From positions 1 to 42,601 of the forward strand of contig CALUZR010000029.1 in the NCBI GenBank assembly GCA_944325335.1: a stretch of 42,601 nt of DNA. Direction: 5' to 3'. Made by a program: the position numbers and the translations under genes. This document shows positions 25,559-33,302 of the stretch, piece by piece. Origin of the DNA: an uncultured Parabacteroides sp. (lineage in GTDB: Bacteria > Bacteroidota > Bacteroidia > Bacteroidales > Tannerellaceae). The notes under the pieces are model-generated. The model was not told where the DNA came from. It saw only the letters and a program-made list of their open reading frames with translations, and did not search any database. Each line of letters starts with the position of its first letter. Position 1 is the first letter of the stretch.

Positions 25559-26965
25559 TTAGAAATGGCTGCTACCGTCGAAGCAATGCGTGCACACCTT
25601 GCACTTCGGCAAGCCGATGGCCTCGATGAGGGTCTCGAGCGTATTGAACTTCAGCGAACTGAGGCCGAACCGATCGGCAATGGTCTGCACCATCTTTTTA
25701 TATTCAGGCGAATCGGTGGTGGCATATTTGTCGAGGTTCTTGTTCTCGTCTCCTTCCAGCTCTTTGATGATGCGGCGCGTGATGAGTTCCAGGTCGCTCT
25801 TCGACGACGTAAAGCCAATGAACGGGCACCCGTAGATGAGCGGCGGGCAGGCGATGCGCATGTGTACCTCCTTGGCGCCGTAGTCATAAAGGACCGTCAC
25901 ATTGTCTCGGAGCTGCGTGCCGCGTACGATAGAGTCGTCGCAGAACAGGATGCGCTTGCCTTGGAGCATGGCGCGGTTCGGGATGAGCTTCATCTTCGCC
26001 ACGAGCGAGCGCATTTCCTGGTTGGCCGGCGTGAAGCTGCGGGGCCACGTCGGCGTATATTTGGCAATCGCGCGATGGTAAGGGACGCCCTTCCCTTCGG
26101 CGTATCCCAGCGCCATGCCGACGCCCGAATCCGGAATGCCGCAGGCGCAATCCACTTCCGAGTCATCCTTTTGCCCCATCTTGTATCCGCTCAGGAAGCG
26201 CACCTCTTCAACGTTTTTCCCTTCGTAGCAAGAGACCGGGAAGCCGTAGTACACCCACAAAAAAGAGCAAATCTGCATTCCCTCGTTGGGTTTGCGCATT
26301 TGCTCTATTCCATCTGCCCTGAGGCGCAAGATTTCGCCCGGCCCCACGTAGCGGTCTATTTCATAATCCAAATTGGGGAAGCTGCTCGATTCGCTGGTCG
26401 CCGCATAAGCGCCCTCTTTCCGTCCGATGACGATCGGCGTGCGTCCCCATTTGTCGCGGGCGGCGATGATGCCGTCTTCCGTCAGCAACAACATCGAACA
26501 AGAGCCCTTGATGCGGTTGAAGACGTTTTCGATGCCTTCCACGAAGTCTTTTCCTTGCGTGATCAGCAGGGCGACGAGTTCCGTCTGGTTCGTTTTCCCC
26601 GAACTGAGTTCCGAGAAGTGCATGTTCTGCGCCAGGAGCTCTTTCTCCAATTCGTCGATATTATTGATTTTGGCCACCGTCACAATCGCGAATTTGCCCA
26701 GATGCGAGTTGATGACAATGGGCTGCGCGTCTGTATCGCTGATGATACCAATGCCCGCATTTCCTACGAACTTAGGCAACGAAGCTTCGAACTTGGTTCG
26801 AAAATAAGAATTTTCCAGATTATGGATTGAGCGCATGAATCCCGCCTCCTTGTCGTAGGTTGCCATACCACCGCGGCGAGTTCCTAAATGTGAATTATAG
26901 TCTGTGCCATAGAATAGGTCTGTGACACAAGCCGATTTTGATATCGTACCAAAAAAACCACCCAT
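25559..26965 (-). CDS. PurF-like amidophosphoribosyltransferase homologue lacking the N-terminal cysteine
   Basis: 468 residues from ATG 26965 (MGGFFGTI), chosen because it aligns with the PurF N-terminus; the frame has an upstream start adding 31 non-matching residues. Residues about 1-230 are a class II glutamine amidotransferase domain (YGTDYNSHLGTRRGGMATY, SHLGKFA, SSGKTNQTE) and about 260-468 a phosphoribosyltransferase domain with ILFCDDSIVRGTQ, the PRPP loop. PurF needs a Cys right after the initiator Met (MCG); here that residue is Gly (MGG). Cysteines fitting an iron-sulfur cluster remain (DCACGIPDSG, CKVCTHCFDG). It may use ammonia, rely on another glutaminase, or do a different job; Bacteroidales generally also have a longer true PurF elsewhere. 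Confidence 0.85.
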   Translation of the reverse strand: MGGFFGTISKSACVTDLFYGTDYNSHLGTRRGGMATYDKEAGFMRSIHNLENSYFRTKFEASLPKFVGNAGIGIISDTDAQPIVINSHLGKFAIVTVAKINNIDELEKELLAQNMHFSELSSGKTNQTELVALLITQGKDFVEGIENVFNRIKGSCSMLLLTEDGIIAARDKWGRTPIVIGRKEGAYAATSESSSFPNLDYEIDRYVGPGEILRLRADGIEQMRKPNEGMQICSFLWVYYGFPVSCYEGKNVEEVRFLSGYKMGQKDDSEVDCACGIPDSGVGMALGYAEGKGVPYHRAIAKYTPTWPRSFTPANQEMRSLVAKMKLIPNRAMLQGKRILFCDDSIVRGTQLRDNVTVLYDYGAKEVHMRIACPPLIYGCPFIGFTSSKSDLELITRRIIKELEGDENKNLDKYATTDSPEYKKMVQTIADRFGLSSLKFNTLETLIEAIGLPKCKVCTHCFDGSSHF

Positions 26966-26997
26966 GTGTTTATGCTTGTTTTTAGAAAATATGGGGG

Positions 26998-27005
26998 CAA
27001 AGGTA
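26998..27005 (-). promoter_or_regulatory. Probable -7 box of the PurF-like gene
   Basis: TACCTTTG on the minus strand, about 33 bases before the MGGFF start. Its place downstream of the longer upstream ATG supports the shorter protein. Confidence 0.5.
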
Positions 27006-27135
27006 CGAAAAAAGCCTATTACCGCGTAGCTTCTGGCAGATTTTTCGACAAAGCTCAAATTTTTCTTGAAAAAAGTGGGATGCGGGATTAGGGATTTCTT
27101 TCCGACGTGTCATCTATATAAGAAAAGCATCACAG

Positions 27136-28038
27136 ATGGAACCAGAAAAGAAACAAATAGAAGAAGGCAAGAAGCTGGCCAGCCAGATCCGTTTCCGCAA
27201 CGTGCAGACGGATGCCGAACGCGTCTATCGGGACGTGTGGCGGAAGATTGAAGCGGGCGAAGCTTGGCAGAAGCCGACGGGCGTGTCAGTCGTGTGGAAA
27301 TACTTATCGATTGCTGCGCTGGTCGTGATGGCAGCCATGGCTACGTGGATGGCTTTATACCAGCCCACCCCGAAACCGGAAATGCTTACTTATATAGAAG
27401 TAGAAGCAGTGCCGGGCGCCAAGGCGCGGGTCGTATTGCCGGATAGTTCCGTCGTCTGGTTAAATAGCCACGCGCAGCTTCGTTATCCGAAAGAGTTTGT
27501 ACAGGATGTACGCCGGGTCGAATTGGAAGGCGAGGCATTGTTTGAAGTGAAGCCGGATGCCAAGAAACCGTTCGTGGTGCAAGCCGAGGATTTGAAAGTT
27601 CGCGTATTGGGAACGAGATTTAATTTATATACAACGGATGATTTAGTGGAGACGACTTTGCTGGAAGGTTCAGTCGCCTTGTTTGGCAAAGGGAATCAGA
27701 CGGAAACACCTGATGTCGTGATGAAACCAGGAGAACAGACGCTTTATTGCAAAGCCGACGGGACGATGAATACGCATCAGGTGCAAACGTCTGAATTCAC
27801 GGCTTGGCTGGAGGGCAATTTTCTTTTCGAAGGACGGCCTTTCCACGAGATTGCGTCCGTGCTCCAACGAGCCTTCGGTGTGAAAATCCACCTTTCGGGA
27901 AAGAACTTGAAAGACAGAAGGCTGACAGCCCGCTTCACGCACAGCGAATCGTTGGATGAAATCCTTTCGATATTGCAATATTCCGCCCATTATACGTATG
28001 TACGAAAAGGCGGAGACGTCTATATTTATGAGAAATGA
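27136..28038 (+). CDS. FecR-family protein with atypical short N-terminus (PUL 2)
   Basis: 300 residues. A membrane helix at about 52-73 (YLSIAALVVMAAMATWMAL) is followed by a FecR domain (about 88-190: LPDSSVVWLNSHAQLRYP, VELEGEALFEV, RVLGTRFNL) and a C-terminal DUF4974 domain (about 222-300: FEGRPFHEIASVLQRAF). The cytoplasmic part, about 50 charged residues, lacks the usual LxxYxxGxxSxEE pattern seen in the FecR of PUL 1. No sigma gene lies upstream; the neighbour is a divergent PurF-like gene. It may use the sigma factor of PUL 1, another sigma elsewhere, or have lost its partner. susC of PUL 2 follows after 174 bases. Confidence 0.88.
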   Translation: MEPEKKQIEEGKKLASQIRFRNVQTDAERVYRDVWRKIEAGEAWQKPTGVSVVWKYLSIAALVVMAAMATWMALYQPTPKPEMLTYIEVEAVPGAKARVVLPDSSVVWLNSHAQLRYPKEFVQDVRRVELEGEALFEVKPDAKKPFVVQAEDLKVRVLGTRFNLYTTDDLVETTLLEGSVALFGKGNQTETPDVVMKPGEQTLYCKADGTMNTHQVQTSEFTAWLEGNFLFEGRPFHEIASVLQRAFGVKIHLSGKNLKDRRLTARFTHSESLDEILSILQYSAHYTYVRKGGDVYIYEK

Positions 28039-28105
28039 AATCGTAGTGTTGAACCATGAAAACAGTTTTGCCTATGGAGAAAGAAATGAAAGAAGCATAA
28101 AGACA

Positions 28106-28200
28106 AAAAAATTGGGAGTGCCTCCCGCATTCCCAATTCCAATTAAATATAAGAAATAAACAATGGATAGCTACCAACTATCCAATTAACCATAAAAACA
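28106..28200 (-). ncRNA. Candidate DonS-type antisense RNA to the susC leader (PUL 2)
   Basis: On the minus strand TACTTTTG at 28213-28206 is a -7 box overlapping the A of the susC ATG, the same position as in PUL 1. The predicted RNA ends at a strong terminator: AATTGGGA/TCCCAATT (28132-28139 with 28111-28118) followed by TTTTT (28110-28106). Length about 95 bases. No TTG box is seen at the normal distance. The 174-base leader holds no gene. Confidence 0.5.
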
Positions 28201-28212
28201 GTACACAAAAGT

Positions 28213-31200
28213 ATGAAGAATCTTTTAACTGGGATGTTAATTCAACAGAAAAAACATCCAGCGGAGCCTATTTTTTTGCAAGAAGAGCTCCACAAAACAA
28301 TTAGAGTAATGAAAGCGACCTCTTTATTTTTATTATTAGGAATATGCGGTGCGTCGGCTACGACGTATGCGCAGACCGCGAGGTTGAATGTCGAGGCGCA
28401 AGGCGAACAGATTTCGGAAGTCCTGAAAGACATCGAAGAACAATCCGAGTACACATTTGTATATAATATCAATGAGCTCGATTTGGATCGCCACGTGAGC
28501 ATATCAGCTAAAAACGCCTCCATCAACGAAGTGTTGAACCAGTTGTTTGCGGGCGCCAAGGTCAAATATGTCGTGACCGACCGCCATATTGCCTTGTATG
28601 CAGTAAATCCGAACGAAAAGGCACAACAGGATAAGAAAATCATCACCGGTACGATTGTCGACCCGAATGGCATTCCAGTCATTGGCGCCAATATCATCGA
28701 AAAGGGCACGACGAATGGGACCGTCACCGACATGGACGGTAAATTCTCGCTTAGCGTAGCCCCGGGGACAACTTTGCAAATCTCTTATATCGGATTTAAC
28801 ACCCAGGAAGTAAAAGTAGGGAGCGACACCAATTACGACATTGTATTGAAGGAAGATGCTGAAGCGCTGGATGAATTAGTCGTAGTCGGTTATGGTTCGC
28901 AGCGCAAATCCGACTTGACGGGCGGCATTACCGCTATTGGCGAAGAGGGCTTGCAAATGGTTTCGACCAACAACCTCATGGACCGCCTTTCGGGTCAGGT
29001 GCCGGGACTGAACGTACAGATTTCGAATGCGACGCCAGGCGAAGACCAAACGCTCCGTGTGCGCGGCGAAAATTCTTTGACGGCCGACAACTCTCCGTTG
29101 ATTGTCTTGGATGGAATTCCTTATAGCGGCTCGCTGGGCGATATCGACCCGAATGTCATCGAAAGCATGTCTGTCTTGAAGGATGCTTCGTCGGCGGCTA
29201 TTTACGGTTCGCGAGGCGCAAACGGTGTTATCCTCATCCAAACGAAGAAGGGGCGCAAAGGAGCAGCGCAAGTAGTCTACAAAGGACAAGTCGGCATGCA
29301 ACAACCGCAACGCCGCATCAACGTGATGAAAGGTCCGGAATACGTGAAATATATCCAGGATTATTATCGGTTGCGCTATGGATATAGTGGTGACCAATTG
29401 GATCCAATGACGATCCTCAACCCCAGCGAACGTGAGAATTACCAAAACGGCGTGGAAACCGATTGGCAAGACATGATCTTCCGAAATGCCCTGACGACAA
29501 ACCATCAAATCAGTATTTCCGGAGGAACAGACAATACCACCTACATGGCCTCTATTTCGCATACCCGCGAGGATGGTATCGTGAAGGACCGCGGCTTGAA
29601 GCGAACGAATATTTCGTTGAACGTGACACAAGTCTTCAACAAGTGGTTGACCATCGGTATGAGCACCCAGGCCATCCAAAAGGATTATGGCGGAATATCG
29701 GCAGGTATCGGCAACGCGTTGCGCTTGAGTCCTTATGGCGAGCCGAATGATGAAAATGGTGACATCAACTTCTATCCGATGGACCAGACCTTGTATTACC
29801 ATCCGCTCGCAGATTCAGACGCGACAGCCGACCGCATGAGCCGCAACATCTTTATTTCTACGTTTGCAGAGATTCAATTCCCTGTAGAAGGGTTGAAATT
29901 CCGTACCAACTTCGGCTATAACTATCGCAACCGGGAAATCGGTGAATACTACGGCCGCACGACCTTGACGGGACAATCTACCAACGGTTACGCGCATATA
30001 GAGAACCAGAACTACTGGGATTATACGTGGGAGAACGTCTTAAGCTACGACCGTACTTTCGGCAAACATAAAGTAGGCGCGACGGCGCTCTTCAGCGTGC
30101 AGGAGACGAACACCTTCCTCAACGAGCAATCGGGTGAAAGCTTCGTCAATGACGATTCGGAATACTTCAACATGGCGGGTGCGGAAAAGAATAAGATACT
30201 TAACTCGTCGTTGACACACACGGCGATGCTCTCTTACATGCTCCGCTTGAATTACGCCTACGATAACCGTTATTTAATCACCTTGACGGGCCGTTCAGAC
30301 GGTTACTCGGCTTTCGGCGCCAACAACAAGTACGCCTTCTTCCCTTCCGCGGCCGTGGCTTGGAACATGTCGCAGGAAAGCTTCATGGAAGATGCGCAGG
30401 ATTGGCTTGACATGTTGAAGATCCGCTTGTCGTATGGCTCGAACGGGAATCAAGCCATCAACGCCTACCAGACGCTCGACCGCCTGAGCCTGACCACCTA
30501 TATTTGGGGAGACAACGGCACGACCGTCAACGGAACGTACATGAAAAACAATGCCGTCGGCAATCCGAACCTCCGATGGGAAACTTCCCACACGTTTAAC
30601 GCCGGCGTCGACTTCAGTTTCTTCGGCGGCCGTTTATCGGGTAATTTAGACATGTACGTCGTTAATACCAGCGATTTGTTGATGAGTCGCACCGTCCCCT
30701 ACATGAACGGCTTCAAGTCTATCATGGATAATGTGGGTAAAACCCGCAACAAGGGCGTGGAATTTTCTATCAGCTCCGTAAACGTCCGGAATGACAGTTT
30801 CCAGTGGGGTACCACCGTCAATTTTGCCCTGAACCGGGATGAAATCGTGGAGCTTCGAGGAGATGGCAAGGATGACATCACGAACGAATGGTTCATCGGG
30901 GAGCCTATCCAGGCGATCTACGATTACGGCGTCGTCGGCATCTGGCAAGAGGGAGATAACTTCCTCACGGCTGATGGAAGCGAGATCCAAGCCGGCGCGG
31001 AGCCAGGATTTGCCAAGATTGAGGATCATAACGGTGACGGCAAGATTACAGCAGACGACAAGTACGTCTTAGGCTCTCGCCTTCCCAGCTTCACCCTTTC
31101 CATGAGCAACCGTTTCGATTATAAGAATTTCTACTTCTCGTTCTTGTTAAACGGCGTCTTTGGGCAGATGCAACAGCTCTACGACTACCAGCCGGAACGT

Positions 31201-31545
31201 TGGGGCTGGGGCTACAATTATATCAGCGATATGAACTACTGGACGCCCGAGAATCCGGATGCCGACGTGGTTTCGCCTGCTTATAATCCATACGACAAGA
31301 TGGAATTTTATAAAAAGGTGAACTATGTGGCAATCAAGAATATTACGCTGGGGTACAACTTCCCGAAGCAGATGACCAGCAAAATCGGCATAGCGGGACT
31401 GGGTGTGAACGTCAGCGTCAATAATGCCTACACCTTCAGCAACGTGAAGAACTGGTTAAATCTGGAAGCAGGCTCTTCCTACAACATGGCGACGGCTTAT
31501 CCGACCGCGCGCTCCTATATGTTCGGTTTAAATGTGACTTTCTAA
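28213..31545 (+). CDS. susC: SusC-family TonB-dependent transporter with STN domain (PUL 2)
   Basis: 1110 residues. The signal peptide is internal (RVMKATSLFLLLGICGASA, cleavage near YAQT), preceded by about 32 residues as is common in ECF-linked SusC proteins. Then come an STN domain (about 58-118, LNVEAQGEQISEVLKDIEE), the regulatory-like domain (GTIVDPNGIPVIGANI), TonB box region DELVVVGYG, plug (SVLKDASSAAIYGSRGANGV) and the barrel ending in GLNVTF. It imports an oligosaccharide with SusD. The STN domain shows it is built to signal through a FecR protein, in this case the one 174 bases upstream. Confidence 0.95.
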   Translation: MKNLLTGMLIQQKKHPAEPIFLQEELHKTIRVMKATSLFLLLGICGASATTYAQTARLNVEAQGEQISEVLKDIEEQSEYTFVYNINELDLDRHVSISAKNASINEVLNQLFAGAKVKYVVTDRHIALYAVNPNEKAQQDKKIITGTIVDPNGIPVIGANIIEKGTTNGTVTDMDGKFSLSVAPGTTLQISYIGFNTQEVKVGSDTNYDIVLKEDAEALDELVVVGYGSQRKSDLTGGITAIGEEGLQMVSTNNLMDRLSGQVPGLNVQISNATPGEDQTLRVRGENSLTADNSPLIVLDGIPYSGSLGDIDPNVIESMSVLKDASSAAIYGSRGANGVILIQTKKGRKGAAQVVYKGQVGMQQPQRRINVMKGPEYVKYIQDYYRLRYGYSGDQLDPMTILNPSERENYQNGVETDWQDMIFRNALTTNHQISISGGTDNTTYMASISHTREDGIVKDRGLKRTNISLNVTQVFNKWLTIGMSTQAIQKDYGGISAGIGNALRLSPYGEPNDENGDINFYPMDQTLYYHPLADSDATADRMSRNIFISTFAEIQFPVEGLKFRTNFGYNYRNREIGEYYGRTTLTGQSTNGYAHIENQNYWDYTWENVLSYDRTFGKHKVGATALFSVQETNTFLNEQSGESFVNDDSEYFNMAGAEKNKILNSSLTHTAMLSYMLRLNYAYDNRYLITLTGRSDGYSAFGANNKYAFFPSAAVAWNMSQESFMEDAQDWLDMLKIRLSYGSNGNQAINAYQTLDRLSLTTYIWGDNGTTVNGTYMKNNAVGNPNLRWETSHTFNAGVDFSFFGGRLSGNLDMYVVNTSDLLMSRTVPYMNGFKSIMDNVGKTRNKGVEFSISSVNVRNDSFQWGTTVNFALNRDEIVELRGDGKDDITNEWFIGEPIQAIYDYGVVGIWQEGDNFLTADGSEIQAGAEPGFAKIEDHNGDGKITADDKYVLGSRLPSFTLSMSNRFDYKNFYFSFLLNGVFGQMQQLYDYQPERWGWGYNYISDMNYWTPENPDADVVSPAYNPYDKMEFYKKVNYVAIKNITLGYNFPKQMTSKIGIAGLGVNVSVNNAYTFSNVKNWLNLEAGSSYNMATAYPTARSYMFGLNVTF

Positions 31546-31575
31546 CAATTGAAACAATTAGCAACAAAGTATATT

Positions 31576-33189
31576 ATGAGACATCTTTCTATATTATCAT
31601 TGGCAGCCGCTTTAACCCTTTCCATCAGCGGTTGCTCCGGTTTCCTCGACGAGGATATGAAGAGTTCCCTCACGCCTGGGAATACATACACTTCTACCTA
31701 TGGATTTGAAACGGCCGCCACGGGACTCTACTCCTGGGCGCGTGCCGAGTTCTCGACTTGGAATAGCGAAGACGACGCGGCCTTTACACACAGCCAGGCT
31801 TGTCCTTACGAAGCGTTGCAGGTGGCGACAGACATTGTCTTCACCGCGCACAAGGATGGCTCCCTCGTCCCGTTCGAAAACTTGACCTATACGGCCTCCA
31901 GCGTCTATGTAGAATCTTACTGGAACTGGGCGTATGGTTTAATCGCCAACTGTAACGCGTTATTGACCCACTCCGAGGATGAAGTGGAGTGGGACAACGC
32001 GTCCGACAAATCTTTGTACCAGGCCACGGCGCGATTTTTCCGTGCGTATGCTTACCGTTATTTAGTCTATTTATATGGAGACGTCCCCTATGTAGACAAG
32101 GTGGAGACGGAATTCCGCATCGATTTTACCCGTACGCCGAAGGCCGAAGTGCTGCAAAAAATGATTGAAGACCTGCAATTCGCTGCCGAGAACTTGCCAG
32201 AAAATCCAGACAGCGTGGAAGACGGGAAACTCACCAAATGGGCAGCGCTCCACCTCCTCTCCGAAGTTTACCTGATGGCAGGAATGAATCAAGAGGCAGC
32301 CGACGCGGCGCAGGAGGTGATAAACTCTGGATACTTCCACCTCATGACCGAACGTTTCGGAAATACTGTAGACCAGCCGGGCGACGTCTTTTCGGACCTG
32401 TTCAAGGAATATAATCAGAACCGCAAGTCGGGAAACCAGGAGACCGTCTGGGCGATGCAGTTTGAATACAATACAACCGGAGGCGGAGGCGTCTACGACG
32501 ACTGGACAAAGCGTGCATGGAACGCCAAGTATTACAACGTGGACGGGTTTGTGCTTTGCGACTCGCTCGGAGGCCGCGGATTGGCCCAAATCGTCCCCTT
32601 CCCTTGGTGGGTAGATTCGGAAAGCTTCTACGACGCGACGGACATCCGAAACTCGGACTATAACATCAAGCGAAACTGGTATTACAACAATCCGGAGAGC
32701 GAGAAATATGGACAAAAGGCGGAGATCACCCAGGAAACTTGGGAGATTGGGAATCTACTCCCCACCATCACCAAGTTCTGGTACGGCAAGACGGCCGACA
32801 ACGAGGCATACGAAGGCAACAACAAAGACCGTATGAAATTCCGCCTCGCCGAGACTTATCTCCTCTTGGCGGAAGCCAACATCAACTTGGGGAACACGCA
32901 AGCGGCGGCCGAGGCCATCAACACCGTGCGCCGTCGTGCCGGGGCTTCAGACATCACCCCCGCCCAGGCGACAATCGATTTCCTGCTTGATGAACGCATC
33001 CGCGAGCTCGTCGGGGAAGAGTTACGACGTTTTACGCTGGTCCGCACGGGCAAGATGGTAGAGCGTACGAAAAAGTATAATACCGTCATGGGCTCGAAGA
33101 TGGTGGATACATACACGCTCTGGCCGATCCCGCAATCGATCATCGATTCGAACACGGGCGCCGAGTTCCCACAGAATCCGGGCTATTGA
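31576..33189 (+). CDS. susD: SusD-family nutrient-binding lipoprotein (PUL 2)
   Basis: 537 residues from ATG 31576, giving a lipoprotein signal with SISGCSGF; an upstream TTG at 31549 is less likely. TPR-like core motifs are ATARFFRAYAYRYLVYLYGDVP and RLAETYLLLAEANINLG; the end is LWPIPQSIIDSNTGAEFPQNPGY. It has a glycine-rich stretch (NTTGGGGVYDD) in the middle. Surface glycan capture for the SusC encoded 30 bases upstream. Followed by a large hairpin before the GH3 gene. Confidence 0.93.
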   Translation: MRHLSILSLAAALTLSISGCSGFLDEDMKSSLTPGNTYTSTYGFETAATGLYSWARAEFSTWNSEDDAAFTHSQACPYEALQVATDIVFTAHKDGSLVPFENLTYTASSVYVESYWNWAYGLIANCNALLTHSEDEVEWDNASDKSLYQATARFFRAYAYRYLVYLYGDVPYVDKVETEFRIDFTRTPKAEVLQKMIEDLQFAAENLPENPDSVEDGKLTKWAALHLLSEVYLMAGMNQEAADAAQEVINSGYFHLMTERFGNTVDQPGDVFSDLFKEYNQNRKSGNQETVWAMQFEYNTTGGGGVYDDWTKRAWNAKYYNVDGFVLCDSLGGRGLAQIVPFPWWVDSESFYDATDIRNSDYNIKRNWYYNNPESEKYGQKAEITQETWEIGNLLPTITKFWYGKTADNEAYEGNNKDRMKFRLAETYLLLAEANINLGNTQAAAEAINTVRRRAGASDITPAQATIDFLLDERIRELVGEELRRFTLVRTGKMVERTKKYNTVMGSKMVDTYTLWPIPQSIIDSNTGAEFPQNPGY

Positions 33190-33199
33190 TGAAATCATC

Positions 33200-33251
33200 C
33201 TGCCAGGCAAGAAGCCCTTTATACAAAGTATGGGGCCTCTCTGCCTGGCAG
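33200..33251 (+). terminator. Intercistronic hairpin between susD and GH3 (possible partial terminator)
   Basis: A perfect 10-bp GC-rich stem CTGCCAGGCA/TGCCTGGCAG with a 32-base loop that can pair further, followed by TTTTGTGT. It starts 11 bases after the susD stop. It may lower transcription into GH3 or protect the susCD mRNA. Confidence 0.6.
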
Positions 33252-33302
33252 TTTTGTGTAGAAACCTATTTTTTACCCTATAATTAAGAAAACACTGGAA
33301 AT

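Noticed and set aside
25565..26830. 421-residue open frame on the plus strand
   Set aside because: It is antisense to the PurF-like gene and shows no recognisable motif.
25559..27058. 499-residue version of the PurF-like protein
   Set aside because: The extra 31 residues match nothing in the family, and a -7 promoter box lies inside that extension.
19967..31545. Phase-variable inversion between the two susC genes
   Set aside because: Promoter regions of the two loci share no long inverted repeats that I can see, and the only recombinase is broken and about 10 kb away. A systematic search was not possible by eye.
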